DNA of 64,000 nt from Paenibacillus hunanensis. GTDB taxonomy: Bacteria; Bacillota; Bacilli; Paenibacillales; Paenibacillaceae. The stretch spans positions 496,001-560,000 of the forward strand of contig NZ_BMMB01000002.1 of the NCBI RefSeq assembly GCF_014645615.1, given 5' to 3'. This document shows positions 17,015 to 24,310 of this stretch, piece after piece; the stretch's first letter is position 1; the number at the start of each line of letters is the position of its first letter. Both the position numbers and the translations under genes were made by a program. The notes below the pieces were generated by a model, which saw only the letters and a list, made by a program, of their open reading frames with translations, searched no databases and was not told the DNA's origin.

Positions 17015-18255
17015 ATCGAACGTTGCAACCGGCTGGGATGAGCACGCCGCTGCGGAATCCCGCTTTTCTATTGTTTTGTATTTTGTTTGTTTCGTTTAAT
17101 ATGCGTAGTCCGATTACAGGCCTCAGTCCGCTGCTGGATCTGATTCGGGGCGACTTTCCAATTTCGAATACGATGGCTGGCTTTCTAACCACGATTCCAC
17201 TGCTTGCCTTTGCGCTATTATCGCCTTTTGTGGCGAAGCTGGCAGGTAGCTATGGCATGGAAAAGATTATTTTCTTCTCGCTGATCGTGCTTGTTATTGG
17301 GGGCTGGCTGCGTCCATTTGGCGGGCTGACGTTGTTGATTCTCGGTACATTTTTGACGGGACTCGCGATTGCGGTGGTTAATGTTATTTTGCCGGGCTTG
17401 ATCAAACGCGAATTCCCACATCGCATCGGAATTATGACAAGCATTTATTCGATCTGTACCAATGTGTTCGCTGCGCTCGCGTCGGCGGTGAGCTTACCGC
17501 TGGCGATGAATGGTGGACTCGGCTGGAAAGGATCGATTTTGACATGGACGGTGCTGGGAACGGCTGCGCTGTTATTCTGGACAACCCAGCTGCGTCACAA
17601 TCGCGTTGCACGGCTGGCGAAGCGTACACAACGGGCTGGTGAGAGCGTATGGCGTTCACCGCTAGCGTGGAAAATTACATTTTTCATGGGGATGCAGTCG
17701 CTGATTTTCTATGTGTCGATCGCATGGCTGCCGGATATTTTGCAGCAGCAGGGGTTAACACGTCTGCAAGCCGGCTATATGCTGTCGCTGATGCAATTCT
17801 CGATGCTACCGTTTAACTTTCTAGTACCGATTCTGGCGGCACGTCTGGCAACACAGCGTCTGCTCGTGCTGGTGACGGTTGCGCTGTATCTGCTCGGACT
17901 GGCAGGGCTTATCTTTGGCGGTGGTCATATTGTGCTGGTTGCGATCTGCCTGATTCTAATCGGCATCGCCGGGGCAGCATCATTCAGTCTATCGATGATG
18001 TTCTTCAATCTGCGTACGCGTACGCCAGAGCAAGCGACTGAGGTTTCCGGTATGGCACAATCGATCGGATACCTGCTGGCAGCATGTGGCCCGACCTTGT
18101 TCGGTATTTTGCATGACGTCTCCAACAGCTGGACGATTCCGTTATTGCTACTTGTCGTTGCCGCTGCTAGCCTTCTGTATACAGGATTAGGCGCAGGCAG
18201 CCCTGGTTATATTTACCCTGCTACGTCCAAGGATAATGAAATACAGGTAAAATAA
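17011..18255 (+). CDS. MFS transporter, CynX/NimT family
   Basis: The 414-residue protein has about 12 transmembrane helices. Its N-terminus 'FVSFNMRSPITGLSPLLDLI' matches the CynX/NimT/YycB group of the major facilitator superfamily (cyanate, 2-nitroimidazole or organic-anion carriers), whose members start with an 'N-x-R-x-x-(I/L)-T' element in helix 1. The ATG overlaps the GntR stop (ATGA), so regulator and transporter form one operon. The regulator probably senses the transported compound. The substrate is not predictable. A strong terminator follows at 18300-18344. Confidence 0.87.
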   Translation: MNRTLQPAGMSTPLRNPAFLLFCILFVSFNMRSPITGLSPLLDLIRGDFPISNTMAGFLTTIPLLAFALLSPFVAKLAGSYGMEKIIFFSLIVLVIGGWLRPFGGLTLLILGTFLTGLAIAVVNVILPGLIKREFPHRIGIMTSIYSICTNVFAALASAVSLPLAMNGGLGWKGSILTWTVLGTAALLFWTTQLRHNRVARLAKRTQRAGESVWRSPLAWKITFFMGMQSLIFYVSIAWLPDILQQQGLTRLQAGYMLSLMQFSMLPFNFLVPILAARLATQRLLVLVTVALYLLGLAGLIFGGGHIVLVAICLILIGIAGAASFSLSMMFFNLRTRTPEQATEVSGMAQSIGYLLAACGPTLFGILHDVSNSWTIPLLLLVVAAASLLYTGLGAGSPGYIYPATSKDNEIQVK

Positions 18256-18299
18256 AGCTTATTCTGCACTACTGTAAAAATCGTATTATGATTCGAATG

Positions 18300-18344
18300 A
18301 AAACGGAGCGGCAACCCTGTACTATGGGTTGTCGCTCCGTTTTC
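18300..18344 (+). terminator. intrinsic terminator of the GntR-MFS operon
   Basis: ACGGAGCGGCAACCC pairs with GGGTTGTCGCTCCGT (one mismatch) across an 8-nt loop and is followed by TTTTCG. The rest of 18256-18615 has no supported gene. Confidence 0.88.
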
Positions 18345-18615
18345 GCTTACTATCCACAGCTCTGCAATGTTGCTAATCGTGCTCCTCTTTTTCCAAACAC
18401 TCCATATTGTTGTTCCTTTACTCGCGTCCCATTGGAGCTTATTGCGATGTAGCTCACCAAACTCTCGATATTACTATTCCTGTACCCTGTTTCATACAGC
18501 CAATCTTGATTCAACTTTAGTTTGTAGTCATATATACTGAATAAGACAGCTTTGCCTGTATAGCTAACCGTACGATCATTACATACTCTACTTACACAAG
18601 AGAGGAGATTCACTT

Positions 18616-19158
18616 ATGAACCATCCATTCCGCATACTTGCGATCTCGGGAAGTCTCCGCCAGTCGTCCTCCAATACATTATTAATGAACGCCATGATTG
18701 GACTCGCTCCTAGCCAGCTGATCTTTACCACCTACACGGGTCTAGGCGACTTGCCCCATTTCAATCCAGATCTGGACACCGATCATGGCCCTCTGCCTGT
18801 TCAAAGCTTGAGAACACAGATTGATGGAGCCGATGGGGTTCTCATTTGTAGCCCGGAATATGGAAATGGCGTACCCGGCGCACTCAAAAACGCACTCGAT
18901 TGGATCGTATCCTCTGGCGAATTTGTGAACAAGCCTACCGCTGTTATTACCGCTTCCCCCTCCCCTCTGGGCGGCAATTATGCTAATGAATCCTTACTGC
19001 TTACGCTACAAATGATCAATGCCCAGGTATCGCAGCAAATGGCACTAACGATCCCACATATTACGTTAAAGCTATCCAAAGACGGAACTATCACAGACCC
19101 AGCCTTAAAGCAAAGCCTGAAATCGATACTCCAAGCCTTACAGCAAGCCTGCTATTGA
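18616..19158 (+). CDS. NADPH-dependent FMN reductase family protein
   Basis: The 180-residue flavodoxin-fold protein carries 'ILAISGSLRQSSSNTLLMN' (phosphate-binding loop for FMN) and 'LICSPEYGNGVPGALKNALD', the signature of the ChrR/YhdA/azoreductase group. These cytosolic dimers reduce quinones, azo compounds, chromate or free flavin with NAD(P)H. It is monocistronic, with AGAGGAG 9 nt before the ATG. A detoxification role is inferred. Confidence 0.9.
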   Translation: MNHPFRILAISGSLRQSSSNTLLMNAMIGLAPSQLIFTTYTGLGDLPHFNPDLDTDHGPLPVQSLRTQIDGADGVLICSPEYGNGVPGALKNALDWIVSSGEFVNKPTAVITASPSPLGGNYANESLLLTLQMINAQVSQQMALTIPHITLKLSKDGTITDPALKQSLKSILQALQQACY

Positions 19159-19256
19159 AATAAAAAAAGGTATCTATCCTATGAAGTACCATCCAAGTCT
19201 ATGTCATTATTTTAAAATACGAAGCATCATTTAACTGATCTTTAATTAAGCTCATA

Positions 19257-19391
19257 CTGCTTTTGTTGTTCTTGCTGTCTTTGACATTCTTAATGTTCTT
19301 GCCGTTTTTGCTACTTTTGCTACTTTTAATAACCTCACTGCTTTTACTGCTTTTACTGCTTTTACTGCTTTTACTGCCATCACTGTTCTTA
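19257..19391. repeat. 9-bp periodic array, about 15 units, diverged on the left
   Basis: Fifteen consecutive 9-nt units run in register. The rightmost core is four identical CTGCTTTTA units (from 19338), while left-hand units vary (for example CTGCTTTTG, TTGTTCTTG, ATGTTCTTG). On the minus strand this reads as a Ser/Lys/Asn tripeptide repeat in an open frame of 66 codons without a clear ribosome binding site. On the plus strand it reads as a Leu-rich frame. I treat it as a non-coding tandem repeat. Confidence 0.7.
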
Positions 19392-19522
19392 CCGTACACC
19401 TACTTTTTCTATACCCTTCTCACCTATTCCATTGATGCTCAACTCTCCAACCAAACGGGCTTTCTCAACATAATCGGCAAGTATCAACGTCAGCGCAATT
19501 CCGTGATTTTCTAATGAATTCA

Positions 19523-19547
19523 GATTAATTCGCTCAGATTAGGGTAT
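19523..19547 (+). promoter_or_regulatory. SigB-like promoter upstream of the aldo-keto reductase gene
   Basis: GATTAA (19523-19528) and GGGTAT (19542-19547) are spaced 13 nt apart, close to the sigma-B pattern. It lies 45 nt before the ATG of a stress-type aldo-keto reductase. With the site at 2553 it is the second such motif in the window. Confidence 0.5.
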
Positions 19548-19591
19548 GTTCTATAGTGAGCCTAAAAGCAATCCAAAGGGAGGAATCACAA

Positions 19592-20422
19592 ATGACTACA
19601 GATATCAAAACTACCGTTAAACTGAACAATGGTGTGGAAATCCCATGGTTCGGTCTGGGTGTATGGCAAGTAGAAGAAGGCGAAGATGCAACTACATCCG
19701 TTAATGCAGCGATCGAAGCAGGCTATGTACTGATCGATACCGCTGCTGCCTATAAAAACGAGGAAAGTGTCGGCAAAGCGATCCGCGAATCCGGCATCCC
19801 ACGTGATCAATTGTTCGTGACATCCAAGCTGTGGAATGCCGATCAGGGCTATGAATCCACACTGGCTGCATTCGATGCAACGATGGACAAATTAGGACTG
19901 GATGTGCTGGATCTATACCTGATCCACTGGCCAGTCAAAGGCAAATATAAAGATTCCTGGCGCGCAATGGAAAAGCTGTACAAAGACGGCCGCATCCGTG
20001 CCATCGGTGTAAGTAACTTCCAGCCACACCATCTGGACGACCTGCTCGCAGATGCCGAAGTCGTCCCAGCAGTCAATCAGGTGGAATTCCACCCGCTGCT
20101 GACACAAAATGAACTGCTCGACTACTGCACACAAAAAGGCATCCAAGTCGAAGCATGGTCACCACTCGCACGCGGTAAGCTGTTCGATAACGATGTGGTC
20201 AAAACCATCGCAGACAAATACGGCAAAAGCCCTGCACAGGTTCTGCTGCGCTGGGTACTCGATAAAGGTGTAGTCGTTCTAACTCGTTCTGTTAAACCTG
20301 AACGCATCGCCGACAACGCCAACATTTTCGACTTCCAGCTGACTACCGACGAAATCGACCAGCTGAGCGCCCTCAACAAAAACGAACGCACCGGCCCAGA
20401 CCCAGATAACTTTAATTTCTAA
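19592..20422 (+). CDS. aldo/keto reductase (YvgN/YtbE-like, glyoxal reductase type)
   Basis: The 276-residue TIM-barrel protein has the complete catalytic tetrad Asp49, Tyr54, Lys79 and His112, in 'YVLIDTAAAYKNEESVG', 'FVTSKLWN' and 'LYLIHWP'. The C-terminal NADPH-binding segment 'VVVLTRSVKPERIADNANIF' is present. Length and motifs match the B. subtilis YvgN/YtbE group, which reduce methylglyoxal and other aldehydes. The ATG at 19592 follows AAAGGGAGG; the frame opening at 19556 would swallow this site. It is monocistronic with a clear terminator, and a SigB-like promoter suggests stress control. Confidence 0.92.
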   Translation: MTTDIKTTVKLNNGVEIPWFGLGVWQVEEGEDATTSVNAAIEAGYVLIDTAAAYKNEESVGKAIRESGIPRDQLFVTSKLWNADQGYESTLAAFDATMDKLGLDVLDLYLIHWPVKGKYKDSWRAMEKLYKDGRIRAIGVSNFQPHHLDDLLADAEVVPAVNQVEFHPLLTQNELLDYCTQKGIQVEAWSPLARGKLFDNDVVKTIADKYGKSPAQVLLRWVLDKGVVVLTRSVKPERIADNANIFDFQLTTDEIDQLSALNKNERTGPDPDNFNF

Positions 20423-20617
20423 AGATCATTAACTGCTAATGATCGATGTGAAATAAAAGCTCGATCTATAAGGTATTTTCAAGGTGCTCAAGGCATTTAA
20501 GATATCTGCTCCTTATCGACTTGATCCTTATCGATAAATATAGAGCAGAATCTGACCCTATATATCATCGATTAAGCTCTACGCCTAATAGAACGAGCCA
20601 CAAACGCATATACAACC

Positions 20618-20662
20618 AACACCGCCTACCCGCTCCATACGAGCTGATAGGCGGTGTTTTTT
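20618..20662 (+). terminator. intrinsic terminator after the aldo-keto reductase
   Basis: AACACCGCCTA (20618-20628) pairs with TAGGCGGTGTT and is followed by a TTTTTT run ending at 20661. Confidence 0.88.
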
Positions 20663-20940
20663 CTGAATGGCTATGCCTGTCTCTATTCCTAACAACTGCC
20701 TACGTTAATTGCTTCTATTCGGTGATGCTAGCTATATATTAGAGTTTGATTGCATAGGTTCCTTTAGGTTAGATATATCATCGCTATCTAATGAGTTAGT
20801 TGTTATATGTCTTCAATCTTTTGAATCGATGAACATTTGATTAAGCAGGAGACTATATGAAATGTTTGAATATTTGAGCTTTGGGTACACCTCAGTATTT
20901 AGATTTAGAACCTGCAAGACTGCGCGTCTCAAGTATTGTG

Positions 20941-20996
20941 GGTTACGGGGTTACGGGGTTACGGGGTTACGGGGTTACGGGGTTACGGGGTTACGA
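20941..20996. repeat. tandem repeat GGTTACGG, 7 copies
   Basis: Six perfect 8-nt units and a seventh ending in A run head to tail. A period of 8 excludes an in-frame coding repeat. No neighbouring gene depends on it in an obvious way. Confidence 0.9.
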
Positions 20997-21196
20997 ACTT
21001 CTGAGCTTGTGAATTTTGAATCTACATATTTTTCTTGAGAGTATTTGAGTAGCTAACTTGTTGTAGATTGAACTGCTGAAAACTCACTTAAATTCACAAA
21101 CAATACATAAGGTACTGTTACAATTCAAAAGCCTACTTATACCTGCTAAAAGGATTTTATATTTTGTCCTACCATTCGTCTGCGACAAGCACAGAG

Positions 21197-21383
21197 CGAA
21201 GGCAAGGAAATAAGGGGACAGGACGACTTATAGTGTTAGTGCTTTCCTAACACGGGGTTCAATGAAAAGTGATTTTTGCGAAGCAAAATATCTTACTGCT
21301 TACGAGGGGCGGGAATCTTCATTTTATCCCAATTCCAAAAGATTCCCGCGGCTCCACCCGAGTCCATCCCCTTATTCCTTGCC
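21197..21383 (+). repeat. dispersed palindromic repeat, copy A (full length, MITE-like)
   Basis: Its ends are inverted: GGCAAGGAAATAAGGGG at the left and CCCCTTATTCCTTGCC at the right. Nested inside are GTGTTAG-7nt-CTAACAC, TTTTGC-GAA-GCAAAA, and GCGGGAATCTT paired with AAGATTCCCGC. A nearly identical copy in reverse orientation lies at 49850-50034. No open frame is present, so it would need mobilisation in trans if mobile. An extra GGAGCGG-tgt-CCGCTCC hairpin follows directly at 21384-21400. Confidence 0.82.
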
Positions 21384-21414
21384 GGAGCGGTGTCCGCTCC
21401 CCTCACGGATAGTA

Positions 21415-21442
21415 ACAAAAAAGCCCCCATTTCCATGGAGGC
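21415..21442 (-). terminator. intrinsic terminator of the Spo0E-like gene
   Basis: On the minus strand GCCTCCAT-GGAA-ATGGGGGC (one mismatch) is followed by TTTTTTG. It lies about 145 nt downstream of the Spo0E-like stop. Confidence 0.75.
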
Positions 21443-21587
21443 ATGAACATCATTCCTATATTCCAAACTAACGTACCCTTGCTAAAATGTTGCTTCGCTA
21501 TCCTATGTGTAGCCATCGACTCCATCACCAGCCGTATAACGAGCCAGCTAAAAGTCCATTGCGCCCACACCGTAAGTATATGTCCTT

Positions 21588-21782
21588 CTACATCGACCCT
21601 ACGATTGAACTGCGAGTACCTAGTAATGTCTGCTTCAAAAGATTGTACTGATTAAGTATAGAATCAACTCTTCTCGACTGGTCCAATACGCGGTGGTCAT
21701 GAAGATCATAGTACTGTACCATGTCATTAAGTTCCCGGCGCTCAATTTCGATATACTCTTCCATCTTCTTAAGCTCTTCCAA
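21588..21782 (-). CDS. Spo0E-family aspartyl-phosphate phosphatase
   Basis: This is a 64-residue, two-helix protein. The N-terminal helix is charged ('EELKKMEEYIEIERRELND'), and the second carries the Spo0E-type signature 'VLDQSRRVDSILNQYN', corresponding to the family's 'S-x-x-L-D-x-L-I' region. Spo0E-like proteins dephosphorylate Spo0A~P in the sporulation phosphorelay. The start is a TTG at 21782 with AGGAGG 8 nt upstream; a GTG at 21791 overlaps the ribosome binding site and is less likely. It is monocistronic. The gene is a further sign of a spore-former. Confidence 0.8.
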   Translation of the reverse strand: MEELKKMEEYIEIERRELNDMVQYYDLHDHRVLDQSRRVDSILNQYNLLKQTLLGTRSSIVGSM

Positions 21783-22146
21783 GAAACTCACCTCCTGCCG
21801 CGATATCTAAAAAGGAACAGATGCAATGCTAATATGGATGATTCTCTCTATCTCTCCTTGATTTGTATCTGCTACTCTGTCTACGAATTTTACCAAACGA
21901 TTCCTATTTCTACCATATCAGATTTACATGTACTTTACATTCTAAAGTTAGGTATGATTTTCTTTTGTGCTTTTAGAAAAATCTTAGCTATCCCAATCTA
22001 CTAAAAACATTGAAAACAAATTTTATTGAAGTAAATGCTCTTTAGGAGGTGTTCTACTCATTTAGACACTTAATTAGATTACAGGTATTTAGTATCTAAT
22101 TACATCATTACATAATAAAGCTTCTATTTCTTAGTACATTAAGAAT
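21783..22146. other. intergenic region, nothing recognised
   Basis: This AT-rich stretch of 364 nt lies between the Spo0E-like start and the GTP cyclohydrolase stop. It must contain the Spo0E-like promoter. No confident terminator or promoter was found. Confidence 0.4.
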
Positions 22147-22920
22147 TTATTCTGCAATTGTATTATTCAGTGGGCCGCTACCAAAGTGACCGGAGCGCTT
22201 CACTTTCGTTTTCAAGTACTTCTCGTTAAACTCAGAAATGTCGCCCCATAGCGGAATCCGCCCACTCACCCCTGCACCGGAGCGCTTGAGTGCTTCCAGC
22301 TTGCGTGGATTGTTTGTGATCAGTGTAACTGGCAGCTGACGCAGCTGATTCAAGACAGCGATCGCATCATCATAGTTACGCATATCATCCTCAAAGCCCA
22401 GCTCCAGATTCGCTTCGACGGTATCCAGACCTTGCTCTTGCAGCACGTATGCCATCGCTTTGCTGAACAAGCCGATGCCGCGTCCCTCGTGATTCGCCAG
22501 ATAGAATAGTGCGCCCGTGCCGTGAGCTACGATCATTTTCATCGACTGCTTCAGCTGATAGCCGCAGTCGCAACGCTTGCTGCCGAAAATATCACCGGTA
22601 TGGCAAATGCTGTGCATCCGAATGAGCGCATCCGGTGAGCCTTTGAAGTCACCATAGACGAGTACGCTCGATTGCTGCGCTTCTGCCAGATTGGACGAGG
22701 ACAGCATCTCAATGATCGACGCATGGTCGATGTTCGGATTGCCACATTCTCCACCTGGCAATGTATCGCAGCGTACCCAGCAATACCATTGGAAGATAAC
22801 CGTTTCTCCATCTAGATTGATAGGCAAGCGAATGGGACCAACCAGATAGATCGACTTATCTTGACTTGGTACAATTTGAATATACTCTTCAAGTGCATTG
22901 TTGATTTTCGGATTAATCAT
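22147..22920 (-). CDS. ribA: GTP cyclohydrolase II, stand-alone
   Basis: The 257-residue product has the zinc site Cys106, Cys117 and Cys119 in 'RMHSICHTGDIFGSKRCDCG', then 'NHEGRGIGLFSKAMAYVLQE', 'DTVEANLELGFEDDMRNYDDA' and 'ITNNPRKLEALKRSG', the full signature of GTP cyclohydrolase II. It converts GTP to a diaminopyrimidinone phosphate, formate and pyrophosphate, the first step to riboflavin. It has no DHBP synthase domain, unlike the RibBA fusion of Bacillus rib operons, and no rib neighbours. About 50 extra N-terminal residues precede the core. This suggests a second copy serving a special flavin or pteridine-like pathway. TGGAGG lies 8 nt before the ATG. No FMN riboswitch is seen upstream. 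Confidence 0.9.
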   Translation of the reverse strand: MINPKINNALEEYIQIVPSQDKSIYLVGPIRLPINLDGETVIFQWYCWVRCDTLPGGECGNPNIDHASIIEMLSSSNLAEAQQSSVLVYGDFKGSPDALIRMHSICHTGDIFGSKRCDCGYQLKQSMKMIVAHGTGALFYLANHEGRGIGLFSKAMAYVLQEQGLDTVEANLELGFEDDMRNYDDAIAVLNQLRQLPVTLITNNPRKLEALKRSGAGVSGRIPLWGDISEFNEKYLKTKVKRSGHFGSGPLNNTIAE

Positions 22921-22943
22921 TATAAGTTACCTCCAAATTATAT

Positions 22944-22965
22944 GTATCTTATCAATTATAGATAC
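22944..22965. promoter_or_regulatory. operator-like inverted repeat upstream of ribA
   Basis: The arms GTATCT and AGATAC are separated by 10 nt and lie 24-45 nt before the ribA start, overlapping TATAAT-like sequences on the minus strand. The position fits a repressor site; the factor is unknown. Confidence 0.4.
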
Positions 22966-23046
22966 GTTTAATTAAAAAAATAGGATGACTAAAAACTTTG
23001 CAGCATAATGATTATAACAATTGCTGCTTGTATTTACATACTGTCT

Positions 23047-24147
23047 TCAGAATTGATAAGCAGGAAATTGTCCGCTAAAGCCAGCTTCGCGTGCAAACTG
23101 GCTAGCCAGCTCAGCGCGTGTTTCCTGCTGACGAAGCTGTTCAAATTGCTTGAGTCTTGCCAGTCCCGTGTCATCTGCGTGAAGTGCGTCGATGATCAGT
23201 GGTGCCAGCACATGTGCGTCCTTCATAGCGCTATTCACACCGATCGCGCCTGTCGGACTAAACGTATGTGCCGCATCGCCCATAATAACCAGACCAGGCT
23301 GCACCCAGGTATCGCACACACAGCTCTGCACCTTGAGCAGCACAAAATCATTCCATGCACGCAAATGACGTCGTACCTTCTCTTCTAGCTCAGGGAACGA
23401 TTCGATCAGCGCTTCGGTAAATGGCTCAACCGGTGTCTTGCGCAGCGAAGGAAAGCTATCCTGTGGAATATTCCAACCGATCTGAATATACCCTCCTTGC
23501 TGGCTAAACAGCGCTAGCTGTGCTTGCTTGGCAAGTGCCATCCGCACGGTCGCTGGCCAGCCCTTCGGTGCAGGAATACGCGCCCAGAGCAGATCGAAGC
23601 CGTGCTTTAATATTTGCGTGCCAATCCCAGCCAGCTTGCGCACAGTGGAATAACGACCGTCCGCACCAATGACCAGTTTGCTATTAATTGTCAATTCTTC
23701 GCCCCGATGACGCACTTTTACCCCGTTTACCGCACCGCTAATCGGATCGTGCAACAGCTCGGTCACACTGCTATCCATCATCAAACGATAGTTTGGATAA
23801 GGAAGGGATTGGCCGATTAGCGCCTGTAGCAGATTTTTTTGCGGAACATGAATACCGGTGTGCTGCTCCCCAGGAGCGGGTAAGATCGTTTTGACAATTT
23901 GGCCCTGCTGAAAATATTCTACACGTTCCATCAGCAAAAGTCCTGCTTGCTGAACATGTCCGTACAGACCGTGCTGGCGTAAAATTTGCTCGCCCTGCGC
24001 ATTCAGATGCTCCCCGCGAAACTCCTTATCGATCCCTGCATGCCGCTCCAGTAAAATAACCTCTACACCGCTCGCAGCAAGCAGGTATCCAAGCAGTGCT
24101 CCGCCCGGCCCTGCACCCACAATAACAACTTCTGCATTCAAGCTCAT
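23047..24147 (-). CDS. FAD-dependent monooxygenase (PHBH/UbiH fold)
   Basis: The 366-residue product starts with the dinucleotide-binding motif 'VVIVGAGPGGALLGYLLA' and has 'FRGEHLNAQGEQIL', 'LVIGADGRYSTVRKLAG' (DG motif) and 'VIMGDAAHTFSPTGAIGVN' (second FAD motif). This is the class A flavoprotein monooxygenase pattern, acting on aromatic or polycyclic substrates with NAD(P)H and O2. It lies upstream of ribA on the same strand with 126 nt between, so flavin supply and a flavin enzyme are neighbours. AAAGGAG is 7 nt before the ATG. The substrate is unknown. Confidence 0.87.
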   Translation of the reverse strand: MSLNAEVVIVGAGPGGALLGYLLAASGVEVILLERHAGIDKEFRGEHLNAQGEQILRQHGLYGHVQQAGLLLMERVEYFQQGQIVKTILPAPGEQHTGIHVPQKNLLQALIGQSLPYPNYRLMMDSSVTELLHDPISGAVNGVKVRHRGEELTINSKLVIGADGRYSTVRKLAGIGTQILKHGFDLLWARIPAPKGWPATVRMALAKQAQLALFSQQGGYIQIGWNIPQDSFPSLRKTPVEPFTEALIESFPELEEKVRRHLRAWNDFVLLKVQSCVCDTWVQPGLVIMGDAAHTFSPTGAIGVNSAMKDAHVLAPLIIDALHADDTGLARLKQFEQLRQQETRAELASQFAREAGFSGQFPAYQF

Positions 24148-24213
24148 CGGCTTCTCCTTTCCACCTGGTTTTCAGTATCTTTATTTGTAGTAGCAACATA
24201 AGGATATTACCAA

Positions 24214-24232
24214 TACTTACTTTTAATAAGTA
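24214..24232. promoter_or_regulatory. operator-like palindrome upstream of the FAD monooxygenase
   Basis: TACTTA (24214-24219) and TAAGTA (24227-24232) are perfect inverted arms with a 7-nt spacer, about 67-85 nt upstream of the ATG. This is a typical place and shape for a MarR- or TetR-type site. Confidence 0.4.
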
Positions 24233-24280
24233 GAGTATATGTAATAAGTGTTCCTTTGTCAACTTTGTCATGAGCGTGCC

Positions 24281-24310
24281 AAAAAAGCCAGGGAATTAAG
24301 GCTCCCTGAC
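24281..24310 (-). terminator. intrinsic terminator overlapping the helicase stop
   Basis: On the minus strand GTCAGGGA pairs with TCCCTGGC (one G-U pair) and is followed by TTTTTTGG. The left arm lies within the last codons of the helicase gene. It ends the long minus-strand cluster. Confidence 0.82.

Larger units (their letters stand above)
20423..21587. other. gene-free region with terminator, 8-bp repeats and dispersed repeat A
   Basis: No gene is supported in about 1.1 kb between the aldo-keto reductase and the Spo0E-like gene. It holds the terminator at 20618-20662, the GGTTACGG array, repeat copy A and a minus-strand terminator, each listed separately. Confidence 0.6.

Noticed and set aside
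18350..18613. Minus-strand 87-codon frame between MFS terminator and FMN reductase
   Set aside because: No ribosome binding site and no family resemblance; its start would lie in the ribosome binding site of the FMN reductase gene on the other strand.
19199..19514. Ser/Lys-rich (minus) and Leu-rich (plus) frames over the 9-bp array
   Set aside because: Low-complexity translation of a tandem repeat, no good start region; kept only as a repeat.
20941..20996. GGTTACGG array as a CRISPR
   Set aside because: Units are 8 nt and contiguous without spacers; no cas genes are present.
22921..23046. FMN riboswitch upstream of ribA
   Set aside because: The 126-nt gap is too short and AT-rich and shows none of the conserved RFN helices.
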